Shown here: positions 20,706-31,613 of the stretch, piece after piece
Position numbering within the stretch: position 1 is the first letter of the stretch
How the letters are laid out: every line of letters starts with the position of its first letter
From: Petrolisthes cinctipes
Taxonomy: Eukaryota; Arthropoda; Malacostraca; Decapoda; Porcellanidae
Assembly: GCA_033782935.1 (NCBI GenBank)
Contig: JAWQEG010004798.1
Location: 1 to 64,000 of the forward strand
DNA: 64,000 nucleotides
Direction of reading: 5' to 3'
Position numbers and translations under genes: made by a program
The notes under the pieces: model-generated
The model's input: the letters and a program-made list of their open reading frames with translations, nothing else
The model's database searches: none
Told to the model about the DNA's origin: nothing

Positions 20706-23700
20706 TCAGACTTTTTTCAGTTCTTCAATAAACTGGTGATTGTTGTAATACTGTACCATATCAATGTAGCAAAGGAAGGTTTGTGTGGGCATGAGGGGTC
20801 CTGGTAGTGACAGTTTTTTTAGTGTGTCATTGATAACATCCTTGGTGTGCTGAAGAACCCAGTCCAGATTCAGGTTTAATGATTCTGGCTCTTGTTTATG
20901 TTCAATGTGAGTAGAGCCATGGCATTTACATTGGGAGCATTTGTATATTATATCTCTTTCATCCAGACTCCAGGAGTACCAATGACTTTCATTTACTTGG
21001 CGATTCATCTCATGAAATTCCTTACACGTTTGGCAGTACTGAATTCCAGGATTTATTTCTGCAGAAGTGTGAACAGTACTTGTGCTGTTGGTGTCATCAT
21101 AGAGTGGTGCCAGGCTTTTAATGACTGCTGCCCCTGCACTCAGTAAGCCCCTTGACTTTGAAAGTGAGATAAATTGCACAAGATAATCTGGAGGGAAACT
21201 GAGTTCATTAGCCACCTGCTGAGCCTGAAATACCAGAGTTTCCTCCACTCCCTGGGACACCTTACCATTACAGGAAAGCACTCGCTGCACCACTGTTACA
21301 GCCTCCCACACATTCTCACACACGGTAAACTTCTCTTCTGTTAAATCTTGAGAGTGTTGAAGAAGTTTGATGAGGTATGTCAGGGTCTTTCTTAAGTTTT
21401 TCATGGAGGCTTCTGTGGCTGTAACTGAGTAAGCTTCAAGTTGTGCAACTTTCAGTGGATTTACTGCAATAGGTGAAATGTTCTCCAGGTGTAAAAAGCA
21501 CTTCTTTAAGATTTTCATCCCTTTCTTCCAGTATATTCTGTCAAATTCACTGACATCTTTTGTTCCATGAGAAAAGATAGAATTATTGAGCTGAAGGACC
21601 ATTTTGCTCTTTACTGCATGACTCTTTAAAACATCAACAGCTAGTGGAGTTTGCAAGTTGTCAGCAGAAGTGATGAATGTAATACAATGGTCTACTACAG
21701 TCTCCCCAAAGTGTATAATGATGTACTCAATCATATGACGTTCTGATGATGTCAGATGAACTAAATTAGCTGGGAAAACTAAACCGATGGCATGAAGAGG
21801 GAAGTTAGTGCTTTTGAAGAGAGTCTTTAGAGTTTGGACAGTTGCTTCCCTTTCCTTCCCATCACAGTCACTGAGTCCAGGTGTATCTATCACAGTAACT
21901 GGTGTATCTTTCTCACTGAAGCAGAAAGTGTGTGCAGTTATCTTCGTTGTGGCAATGGGACCAGATTTGCTGGAGAAATTGTCCAAAACAATAAATTCTT
22001 CATCTATTTCTTGATTTCCTTTAAGATAATTTGCTATAAAGTTGACTAATGTAGTTTTCCCACTCTGTGAGTTTCCAATAAGAAGAAGGACTTTACCTTC
22101 TGACTTGTGAACACCATAGTAATTCCAGAAAATTCCTTGAGCAAAAGTAGAGTCAATAGGCCGCAAAATGTTAGGCTTTTTGCATTTGCCTTTCCCTGCC
22201 TTTGTAGTTTGGAGGGAAGGTTTCTGTGTGTCAAATGACGAGCTGTTTGAGGCTTCTTCTGGAGTCACTCTCGACCTCTCTCTGGCTGACTTTGAGGTGT
22301 TTTTACTCTTGTCAGATATGATTTTCTTATTGTCTTTATGCCTGTGTCTGTCTGCATCTCCATTTGTCTCTCTATAATGTGGTCCTGTTCTTGAAGGCTT
22401 CTGATGGGTACAAGATTGCCTGAATGACTCCAGTTCATCATATTCATTGAGAGATGTTGTAGGTCGACTAGCTGACCTGCTACGCTTAGTTTGTTCCTTC
22501 TTCATCTTATTGTTTGTTTTGGTTGTCTTCTCATTTCCATTTTGTTGAGAGGACACCTCTTCCATCACTGAAATCTTCTCCACTTGTGTGTCTTCTGTGC
22601 AAGATGATAACTCTATTTTGCAGCTTTCAATAATAGATTGTGCAACAGACTGTTCTTTATGTTTACATTCAATTTGTTCTTTTTCACAAAACACATTTCC
22701 CCCGCATTCTCTGTCATCGCTGTTACCTGGTTCCTTTCCTCGAAGACTGCTCTCGCTCAAGTGTTTACCGTCAGAGTAGCCAGAGACACCACCACCACCA
22801 CCACCTGCTGCTGATGATGATGAAGCTGTTCTGTTATGCAGCGGGTCATCCTGTTGGCAAGGTTGACGTGGCAAAGTGGTGATGGTGCTGCTGTATTGTG
22901 TGTTGTGTGTGTCTTGATCCTTCTTACTGTCACCAATATCTTCATACTCAATGTTCTTGGGTTGAGGAGAAACGACTTGGCTTGAAGATTCTCCTCCCAT
23001 TCTTGCTACAGAAACATCTTTCACGACACCAAGACTTTTCTTTCCCAGTTGGCCGCTGTACATTGAGCTTGTTGTTGTCATCCCTGTACCTTTATTGACA
23101 TCCTTCTCATTTACTGCATCAGGGTTATTATGTGTGGCTGAGGTATGGCAATATTTAGTTCCTTGAAGTTTGTCTGTACTCTCCCCGATTTCTGAAGTTG
23201 TTCCAAAGGCAGGTTGTTGTGGCTGAATATAAGCAGTGCGAGTAGTCACCCTTTCACCGGACTTTAGAAGAGTATGAAACATCTCCACACACTCCCTGAG
23301 AGATCGAAGTTCTTTAGTATTACCATTCTCAATAATATAGCCTTGCATGAACATTTTGCTGATCTCCTCAGGAATCTCTTCTTCACTTGAAAATTTAGTG
23401 AGTGAAGAAATCTTATTGTGCACAGTTCTGTCAACTCGCTGTGATATAACAATCACCATCTGAACTGAATATTTTTCTTTAACAGAACTAACAACAGAAT
23501 TATACAAATGATGTTCAACATTAGTATACTTTACTTCAGAAATCCTATTACCAGTTGCAATAAGGACCTGGTCTGGATTAACCTTAACTGCCTGGTCTTT
23601 GAGCAAACTTTGTAACTGGACTGAATCTTCCCATAAAAACTGAGACTCAAAACAAATTTCTAACACTGTTTTACCACTTTCAATTTTTATTTTATTTGGA

Positions 23701-23780
23701 TGATCAGGAGGGAAAAATTTCTTCTGAACCATAGAGTAGGTCCAGCCTGGAGCAACCTTAACATCAGAGGTCACGTCCAT
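20706..23780 (-). CDS. GTP1: large AIG1/GIMAP-like P-loop GTPase with N-terminal domain and Cys/His cluster (1024 aa)
   Basis: Probable GTP-binding protein; substrate and partners unknown. The main exon begins at acceptor ttgcag|g (23793), and the first ATG inside is 23780 (MDVTSDVKVAPGW), giving 1024 aa. Layout: residues 1-170, an N-terminal domain of unknown fold that starts with APGW and aligns in outline with GTP2 and GTP4; about 170-545, Ser/Thr/Gln-rich disordered linker; G domain from about 545 with P-loop GNSQSGKT (569-576), switch-II DTPG (632-635) and a degenerate G4 (FITSADN); an all-alpha region; Cys/His cluster C916-x2-C919 and C948-x2-C951-x-C953-x4-H958; and a helical tail. The acceptor enters at phase 2 exactly as in GTP2 and GTP4, whose first coding exon is 8 nt. 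No such exon was found for GTP1, so an upstream start remains possible. Confidence 0.82.
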   Translation of the reverse strand: MDVTSDVKVAPGWTYSMVQKKFFPPDHPNKIKIESGKTVLEICFESQFLWEDSVQLQSLLKDQAVKVNPDQVLIATGNRISEVKYTNVEHHLYNSVVSSVKEKYSVQMVIVISQRVDRTVHNKISSLTKFSSEEEIPEEISKMFMQGYIIENGNTKELRSLRECVEMFHTLLKSGERVTTRTAYIQPQQPAFGTTSEIGESTDKLQGTKYCHTSATHNNPDAVNEKDVNKGTGMTTTSSMYSGQLGKKSLGVVKDVSVARMGGESSSQVVSPQPKNIEYEDIGDSKKDQDTHNTQYSSTITTLPRQPCQQDDPLHNRTASSSSAAGGGGGGVSGYSDGKHLSESSLRGKEPGNSDDRECGGNVFCEKEQIECKHKEQSVAQSIIESCKIELSSCTEDTQVEKISVMEEVSSQQNGNEKTTKTNNKMKKEQTKRSRSASRPTTSLNEYDELESFRQSCTHQKPSRTGPHYRETNGDADRHRHKDNKKIISDKSKNTSKSARERSRVTPEEASNSSSFDTQKPSLQTTKAGKGKCKKPNILRPIDSTFAQGIFWNYYGVHKSEGKVLLLIGNSQSGKTTLVNFIANYLKGNQEIDEEFIVLDNFSSKSGPIATTKITAHTFCFSEKDTPVTVIDTPGLSDCDGKEREATVQTLKTLFKSTNFPLHAIGLVFPANLVHLTSSERHMIEYIIIHFGETVVDHCITFITSADNLQTPLAVDVLKSHAVKSKMVLQLNNSIFSHGTKDVSEFDRIYWKKGMKILKKCFLHLENISPIAVNPLKVAQLEAYSVTATEASMKNLRKTLTYLIKLLQHSQDLTEEKFTVCENVWEAVTVVQRVLSCNGKVSQGVEETLVFQAQQVANELSFPPDYLVQFISLSKSRGLLSAGAAVIKSLAPLYDDTNSTSTVHTSAEINPGIQYCQTCKEFHEMNRQVNESHWYSWSLDERDIIYKCSQCKCHGSTHIEHKQEPESLNLNLDWVLQHTKDVINDTLKKLSLPGPLMPTQTFLCYIDMVQYYNNHQFIEELKKV

Positions 23781-23849
23781 TTTGCTGGGTTTCCTGCAAA
23801 GAAACAAGTGACCCATCTTATCACAATTTATTTTCGCAAAGTAAAACAT

Positions 23850-25084
23850 AAATGTACAGTACAGTCATGGCCACAGTTGCATACTGTTGAAAAAAAATAA
23901 TGGAACTCTTTATGAGAACTCTTCATATAAGTTTAGAAAACTATTAACTATTATCATTACTTTTTAATGTCAAATTTTCTCATATTGAAATTATGAGTTT
24001 TGACAATCAATGATAAGCTTCCAATTCATCCTATCCATCAACTCTAAAAATAATACAATAACCATGTTCCCAAGAGTGAGTAAATATTTGGAAACTGAGG
24101 TGACTATACAAAATATATTCAACTTCAAATACTGTACATGTTTTCAATGGCTCAATCCTCCTTTAATGTAATCATGAACACTCACAGAAATAACAAATTA
24201 GCTCATTCTGGTAACACGTTAATTAAGAAATTAGTTCTAATTTACAAAAAAGTAACCATACAAGATTACTGTAAGGATTAATTCTCAACATACAAAGCTT
24301 ACTAAATTTCTTATTTTGCTACTATCAAGTACAGTACAGTATGTGACAAGCTGTATAAAACATAATGGTATCAGTTGCTCTAACAAAAGAGAAAATAAAA
24401 TGGGCAACATGAGAAATCACTTCAACGCTAAAGCAAACCTTGTTGTCGTGGTTCCATTGACACACACAAATATAGAATAGTATATTATAGTATAGTGTGC
24501 TGTATCAACCTAGTTATGATGCAGGCACTGCTGAGTAAATTCAACTCATCTGGTAAAAGCCAACATTCTTATTTGGGATGACCATATTCAAGAATATTGA
24601 TGGTGTGGTACTGGTACAATGGCTCTATAGACAAACAGAGCCTTCTTACCAGTACCACGCCATCATCAACACCACGGATGTTCTTGCATACAACATCCCT
24701 TGAATCCATTGCCACCATCTTGTAAATGGCTTAAACTCACACCCACTGCAAACACAAATGGACACTCCTTATAAGTCCCTTACAAGTACTAAGTTTACAC
24801 TGACTGAGTAGGAAAGTGAGAAATTAATAATGAAACACTGACTCAGTCAGAGTTATGTCAGGTTAACAGATTCATAATCTACTGCAAAAGACACTAGCAT
24901 ATAATTACTGAAAACTTTCAGAGAAACCATAATATTGGACAGCAACATTTTTAAAGACTCATAACCCTTGTTCACTGTTCATACAGAAAGGTCATACTAG
25001 TTCTGAACAGTAATAATGACTTATTGTATATGAAGAGGTTCCTTCAACAGACAGTAGCTAGTGGTGAAATACAAGTTACATCCA
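23850..25084. other. Intergenic sequence between GTP1 and GTP2
   Basis: AT-rich. It holds a family C MITE (24576-24698) and otherwise nothing recognisable. The GTP1 promoter and the GTP2 3' UTR must both fall within about 1.2 kb. Confidence 0.4.
24576..24698. mobile_element. MITE family C copy
   Basis: Arms: gaccatattcaagaatattg, 'atggtgtggtactggtacaa' against 'taccagtaccacgccatcat', then caacaccacggatgttcttg. The tip contains the family word tagacaaacag. Confidence 0.75.
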
Positions 25085-28000
25085 TTACACAATGTGTCTC
25101 AAAGCATCAATAAACATTTTGTACTCCTGTTTACTGTGTAGATCCAGGAATGAAAGATATGTTGCTTCATGAATCAGATACTGTGGGATTGAGAGCTGGT
25201 GTACAGTCTCTGATATAAGGTTTTTTGTGTGTTGCAACAACTTACGGAGAGTGAAACCAACTGGATTATTTTGCTCTCCATGAATGCCTCCATCACAAGA
25301 ACAATTATGACATCTATAAGTTATAAGTGCTAATTTCTTTTTGGGCTGGATTCTTTGAACCCTATGGTCCTGACCACATTTGTAGCAGTACAGAAATATT
25401 CCATTTTTCTGGACTCGGTTCTTGTTCACTTCAAGACTCTTTGTGTAAACAGGTGCCATGCTCTTCAGGATTGCTATCCCAGTCTTTACCAGCTCTCTTG
25501 ATGGGGCAAGGGAGAGCATTATTATACACTTATTTACATTGGCTCCAACATCGTAACAAACCTCTTCAGCATAATGGATCAGAGTATCAATAAGGTGTGT
25601 GTTAGAGGAATGGTTTGAACTGAAATGACTGACAATTGTTACCAGTTTCCATACAGACTCACACACTTTGATGGCTTCTGGTTTCATCAGTCGAGAATCT
25701 TTAGTATAAGTAATGAAAACCTTCAATTCAGATTTTAAATCTCTCTCTACTGACTCAAAAACTTGACTAACATAAACATTATTTTGAAGAGTCTCCATGG
25801 TGTGAATAGAGAGTGGTAATTGTTCCTCCAAAGCTTTCATACATTTCTTCCAACTCTTATGTCCAATGCGCCAATAAGCTCGGTCCAATTCATCTACATC
25901 ATCTCCTTTTTTAATGGTTAGAACAGAGTTGTTAAACTTTAAGAATAGTTTACAGTTAACTCCATAATTATTCATGGCTTCTACAATGGGTGGATTTTCT
26001 TGGTTATCAGAAAATGTAACAAATGTAATGATATGATCTCCACATGTTTCACCAAAGACAGTAGAGATGTAATCCATAACAAGACGTTCAGAAGAAGTTA
26101 ATCTTACTAGATGAGCCTGAGCTACAAACCCAATGGTATGAATTTCAATATTATGTGAAACAATGTTAGCCAGGAAGGTTTTAAGTGAAAGAACATGATC
26201 TCTAATTTCAGCCCCAGAAGAGTCATTAAGTCCAGGAGTATCAATGATAGTAATAGGTGTGTGTTCTTTATCATTACAGAAAGTGTAGGCAGTAATGATC
26301 TTAGTAATAGATTCAATATTATTACAACACCTTGCAACATGAATTAATTCACCATTTGCCTTCTTATTACCTTGGAAATAATTAGCAATAAAATTCACTA
26401 GGGTTGTTTTACCACATCCAGCAGCTCCCAGCAAAATGATTACCTTCTCCTTCTGGACAGATTTAGTACCATAATATTTCCTGGTCATTCCACATATTTC
26501 TCCTTCCTCAATTGGTAGTAGAAGTGATGATGACAAATCACAGATGTGACTATTATTACTCATTGTGTGTAATGTCAGACCATCTTCCTTAATATGATTT
26601 GTTTCACTCTGCTGAGAGACTGGACAAGTAATACTGGTTCCCTTGGGATGTATTGTATCTTTCTCTTTAGTTATCTGAGAGACATTGGTTCCCTTGGGGT
26701 GTATTGTATCTTTCTCTTTAGTTATCTGAGAGACATTGGTTCCATTGGGGTGTATTGTATTTTTATCCTTTGTCATCTGAGAGACATTGGTTCCCTTGGG
26801 GTGTATTGTATCTTTCTCTTTAGTTATCTGAGAGACATTGGTTCCCTTGGGGTGTATTGTATTTTTCTCTTTAGTTATCTGAGAGACATTGGTTCCATTG
26901 GGATGTATTGTATTTTTTTCTTTAGTTATGTGAGTGACATTGGTTCCTTTGGGATGTATTGTATCTTTCTCTTTAGTTATCTGGGTAGTCCCATGGTCTG
27001 AGGTGGAAGTCACATCTACAACCGTTCTATATTTGTCTGTGTCAACACTGTCACTCCAATCACTAGTACGGTTCAACTTCATATCAGTCATGTTCCCTGA
27101 AGGCAATTTCCCTACAGAGTCATCATGGTATTTCTTCTTCTGTGATCTTGTCTTGTATCCTGATAAGTGTGTAACCGGAAGGTCATAGGTTTGAGGTAAA
27201 CAACTCTTCTTCAGACTAGAAACAACATTGCTGGACTTCTGCATTGTGGAATGTTCTGAAGAATCAATAATTGCAGTGATATTGGTTGTACTAGGTAAGG
27301 TGGCAGTCTGTCCTTCACCAGCACCTTGGTGGTTGTCAATCTTCCCTTGACCAGCATCAGGGACTTTAAAGTTTGTGTCACTACTGCTTTGAAGGGATTC
27401 ATTTATGAACTCCTCAGAATGGATGGTCTTGTTCTGCAACACTTGGTTCTGTTTCTCCGATGAGACATTATCAAGAGAATAAATACTGGTTTGTGAAGAG
27501 GAATTTTGGATGTTAGTTGCTACACTCTTGGACACTACAGTAGACTCTCTTCCACTAATGGTCAAACTGCTACTAACTTCCTGTCTTGAAAGTTTAGGGA
27601 CACATTCCTCATATTCAGTCATATCTTTGGTTCTCTTCTCTCCTGCCACACTTACATCACATTTCATCTTACTCCTATCATCAAAAGTCTTGGGTTCAGC
27701 TTGTGGACTTTCAAATTTGACAGCAGATGCATAGGATACGGGTAAAGTTGCTGTAAGAGGCTTGAGGATGGTGGTGGTTTCAGGATACTGGCTTATATTA
27801 GAGTCCTTCAAATATCTTAGAAATTCTCTAAGCCCATGTCCAGAAGTAAATATAGTTTTACATTCCAGGCCTGGAGGACATAAAACAGCCTTTTTCCATA
27901 AATCTGTAACTGACTTTGGAAATGTGGTATATGGTTTTACAGTTCCTTTAATCAAGCTCTTCTTAAATTTACTCTCAGTTTCATCATCTATAGGTTCTTT

Positions 28001-28859
28001 AAAATGTATAAGCATGTTAAGGAGGTACTTATACTGCACAGCCTTCACAACATGGTGGTCAGTGCTAGGCTGAATGTGAACTCCTATTTTTTTTTCCACA
28101 GTTTTAATTCCATGTAAACGAATAGTACCCTCTGTATTGTGTTTCTTAAATTCTTTGGCCCAGATGCATTCATCAAATGCATTACTTGTTGATGAATCTA
28201 ATAACTGCTGAATATAATTTTGGTTGAAAATCTCAAAGGTATATCTGGGTTGAGACTCTGTAACTTCGGGCAAGAGTGTATCCATTCCAGGCTCATGGTA
28301 TTGTTTTGTGCAACTATTAAATATCCAGCCAGGTTCCACTTTCTCCCCATAAGCACTTCTTTCTTCTTCATTTGATACTCTAAAAAAAATATATATACAG
28401 TATATAAATATCACAGTATGACTGACCTTGGTATCAGCATTGATTGGTACAATCTTATTATAAACTCCCAACTGTAAGCAAAATTGACAATAGTATATAC
28501 TGTATAATCAATTGTAGACTCCATGGCATTTTATCAACTTATTGTATTAATAAAAGAAGTATGATGAACCTTGTCAACAGAACCAGCTGACTATAAACCA
28601 AAATACTGTACATTCTTGCAGTGTTCAATTATGACATGGTAAAAATGCAGCAAGTTCTTTTAGTTGATAAAAGCAGTAAATACATTTCGTGTCAATTCAA
28701 GTTCAGTTCAAGTGTAGTGTTCATAAATCATAGATAATTAACCTATTAAGTTACCACGTGAATTGACCTCTGTTAGTTACCAGTCTGCAAAGAAATTAAC
28801 AATTATTATAACTTAACAGTAATAAATGTAAGAGTACTATACTGTACTTACAAAGCCAT
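25085..28859 (-). CDS. GTP2: large AIG1/GIMAP-like P-loop GTPase with seven 17-aa repeats (2 exons, 1100 aa)
   Basis: Exon 1 contributes only 8 coding bases: ATGGCTTT at 28859-28852, Kozak-like ttcaccATGG, followed by a perfect GTAAGT donor. Exon 2 runs from acceptor ttttttag (first base 28379) to the stop at 25085. Total 3303 nt, 1100 aa, starting MALVSNEEERSAYGEKVEPGW. Residues about 10-215 are the N-terminal domain (VEPGW, HGIKTVEKK); about 215-640 is a disordered linker holding seven copies of a 17-residue unit (ITKEKDTIHPKGTNVSQ type). G domain: P-loop GAAGCGKT (654-661), DTPG (716-719), G4-like FVTFSDNQ. Cys/His cluster C1001-x2-C1004, C1026-x2-C1029-x-C1031-x4-H1036; helical tail. The G domain is nearly identical to that of GTP4, while the N-terminal domain and the last 60 residues are diverged. 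A role in vesicle or immune biology, as for GIMAPs, is only a family-based guess. Confidence 0.87.
26628..26984 (-). repeat. In-frame minisatellite, 51-bp unit, seven copies, inside GTP2
   Basis: Each 51-bp unit encodes a 17-residue repeat (ITKEK-D/N-TIHP-K/N-GTNVSQ). Unit variants differ mainly at D/N and K/N; one copy reads MTKDKN. GTP4 has only two copies at the homologous place plus one diverged dispersed copy (MTTEKDTIHTNGT) further upstream. The antisense open frame over this region is an artefact. Confidence 0.95.
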
Positions 28860-29081
28860 GGTGAAGTTATGGTGGTAAGAAGCAACAACAACAACTGCCC
28901 GTCTCTCAACACAGATGATATCTCCTGGAAGCAGATGTACTCATTTATGTCACTGAAATAATTAATTATGAATTGTACACATTCATAATCGTATTAAATA
29001 TTTTAGGATCCTGTGTACCAAATTGTCTTTCAGAAAATTTTCCATGCATTTTACTTGATCAGTCCGAGATATAGTGCCCTG

Positions 29082-29166
29082 TGCAAGTAAGAACATTGTG
29101 TTGTTTGTCTATGGAGCCATCGTACTGGTACCATGCCATTATCAACACCATAAATGTTCTTGCATA
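29082..29166. mobile_element. MITE family C copy, truncated
   Basis: Starts within the left arm (caagtaagaacattgtgttg, tttgtctatggagccatcgt) and retains the right arm (tactggtaccatgccattat, then caacaccataaatgttcttg). Confidence 0.65.
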
Positions 29167-29548
29167 CTGCCCATTGATGTCTCTGAACACAATCCCAGAA
29201 TAAGTTCTACATAAACATCTGATCACCTGCACAGATAATCTACCTTACTCTGATTTTCTAACCTGGAGGAAATGTACCTGCTTCCTCATTTTTATCACAA
29301 TACAGCATTTAATTTATATTGCAATATTTAACCCATTATGACTCACCACTACAAAATTTTACTTCAGTGTTTAATCATCTAGCAGCAGCAGATAATTCAA
29401 AGCCTGATGAACATGCATTAAATTGTCATTTTTCATGTGTCTAATTACTCCTTTCATCCTAAGGGAATTATTATTATTACAGTATTATTATTATTATTAC
29501 TGTATTATTATTATTATAGGTACCGTTATATTTAAGGAGAGACCCATC

Positions 29549-29690
29549 ATGACATATAGGGCCATATTCAAGAACATCTGTGGTGTATACAATGGTGGTA
29601 CTGTACGATGGCGCTATTGTTTGTTTATGAAGCCATCGTACCGGTACCACACCATCGTATGCACCGTGAATGTTCTTGCATAGGACCCAT
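29549..29690. mobile_element. MITE family C copy
   Basis: Left arm gggccatattcaagaacatc, tgtggtgtatacaatggtgg; right arm ccatcgtaccggtaccacac, catcgtatgcaccgtgaatg, then ttcttgcat. The (att)n run lies immediately left. Confidence 0.75.
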
Positions 29691-29693
29691 ACT

Positions 29694-29872
29694 TTTGCCT
29701 CTAATAATAATGACCCACCTCCTCAATATCTTTGTGTCCCTGGTGCCCCTTCTCTATGTTACAGGTTACTATGGGGTAGGAAGGGTAGAGGGTGACTCTC
29801 CTCTCCCTCTATCCTTCCTACCCTGATTAAGAGAAGAGGTATCGAGGAGTATGGGTCATAATTATTGGAGGC
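29694..29872. mobile_element. MITE family D (palindromic, about 180 bp)
   Basis: Left end TTGCCTCTAATAATAATGAC then ccacctcctc; right end gaggagtatgggtcata then attattggaggcaa. Internal arms ggggtaggaagggtagaggg and ccctctatccttcctaccct also pair. It abuts the family C copy at 29549-29690. Confidence 0.75.
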
Positions 29873-30015
29873 AATAATACAAATATACCTCACTCATTTC
29901 TAACTATGTGCAGTCCAATAAAACACCTCAAACCAATTTTTTTTGTAGCCGAGGTCATAAGTGGAGCCAATAATATCAACAGGGTCTTCATTTCACTCCT
30001 TTGTTACTAATAATT

Positions 30016-30146
30016 GTAGACAAAAACATTGGTGGTGTGAACAATGGTATGGTGGTATTGTCGTTTGTCTATGGAGTAATCATACCGGTACTACACCATC
30101 ATATTATACACCAGAGGTTGGTTTTTGTATATGGACCTAAATACAA
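30016..30146. mobile_element. MITE family C copy, diverged
   Basis: Left arm acaaaaacattggtggtgtg, aacaatggtatggtgg; tip tcgtttgtctatggagtaat; right arm cataccggtactacaccatc, then tatacaccagaggttgg. Confidence 0.6.
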
Positions 30147-31337
30147 CCAGCTTATAAATCTTTAGTCCTGCAAACATCCTAAATGATTGCCAGTCTTCAC
30201 CAATACATAAGTAACATTTAAGGATTCTTAAGGAAATTTTAATTACCCTTATATTTTATTAAAACATACAAGAGGTAAGTTACAAAAAGCACCAAGTCTG
30301 ACATGTTGCAGAAATAATACTGCAAAAAGCTGGATATAAATCAAACTATCTTAATGCACCTCGTCATTATAGTGGTTATATTACCAACATATCCATATTA
30401 TAGTCAGCAAATTTATGTATTAAAATCATCAGTGTCTTCACATGAACTTACTTTAATCCTATACTCTTTTCCTTGGGATGAACCAGGTACAAAAATAAAA
30501 AAAGTACACATATCAAGAGATTAACAAAACATTCAACCTTTTTAATGTCAATAAAATCTTATTACTCAATATTATTCATGCAGCCAATATCTTAAAGATC
30601 CCGTTCTCCAATTATAAGGGTATTGATACAGTATAATTTTAAGGACGCAAGAATGCAGGCAAAGATCATATTTTTTTCCTTCTTTCTTCATGTCCCAATC
30701 TATCAATAACGTCGGTATCACGCCTCTTTAAGTTAACACACAACCCGAGAATCACTGTAGACGATATCCAGAAATAAAAGATGAGAATGGTCTCTTCAGT
30801 AATGGATGAAAGCAGAAACATGGGAGTGCTGACAAGGATGGAGTTTTAATGAGGGATTCAAATAAAAAATGGTTACTCGGGTTTGCATTACAGAAAATAG
30901 GATCTCCCCTCAAGTCAATTGATGACAGTAGGTGACATAATGTGGATATTATTTCCTTCTATCGAGTTCATATAACATTTTAGCATTCATCAAGTTACCT
31001 ATACAGGTGCTGAGACGATGAAACAATGACACCTGCTTAGCTTACTTACTACACTTTTTGGACATTTTTCTCTAGTATTTTTATGCTATAAATTTGATTC
31101 TTTTACTGCTATAAAAATATTCTTCAACTTGCCATTTTCCTCCACAACCATAATCCTGTAATCCCAGGAATCTCCAGAGGTTGCTTAGAGAATGGCAAAC
31201 AAAGAGGTTTTGAGAATATTTTTTAAACTAGACCCTTAAATAACTTGGAAATTATTAAATGCACAAAATCAGGTGCATAACTTCAGCAGTTTTACCAAAG
31301 CTCACTCAGAACATTATACATGACTATTACTCAATCC

Positions 31338-31501
31338 TTTAAGGGGGAAGTACTGTACAGTGTTGGTTAATCTGGAGTAACGGATTTCTGCAAACTATTC
31401 CAAGCAACCACATTATTTTTGTTAATCTAGTTATGTTGTTTTCTGGTATACTTTGGAGGAATCATAGCACTCTAGTTTACCAAAAGTGTATTGCCCCCTT
31501 A
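31338..31501. mobile_element. MITE family A copy
   Basis: TTAA at both ends (TTAAGGGGGAAG and TTGCCCCCTTAA). The core has cagtgttggttaatctggag, 'ctgcaaactattccaagcaa' and atactttggaggaatcatag. About 164 bp. Confidence 0.8.
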
Positions 31502-31613
31502 AGTATTTTGTAAGCATAACAGTAGGAACACCAAGGAATAAATGTATTGCATTCTACAACCAACCAATAATAACTTTAGTAATTGCTCTACAGTAACTGA
31601 AATGACATTATCC

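Larger units (their letters stand above)
28860..31613. other. GTP2 promoter side and intergenic MITE-rich sequence
   Basis: Apart from the MITEs listed separately (29082, 29549, 29694, 30016, 31338) no gene is recognised. The segment just right of 28859 should hold the GTP2 5' UTR and promoter; no clear TATA box stands out. (att)n repeats lie at 29470-29515. Confidence 0.4.

Noticed and set aside
26594..27001. Open frame antisense to the GTP2 repeat (plus strand)
   Set aside because: It is the complement of the seven 51-bp units that are in frame and plausible on the minus strand; repetition alone keeps it open.
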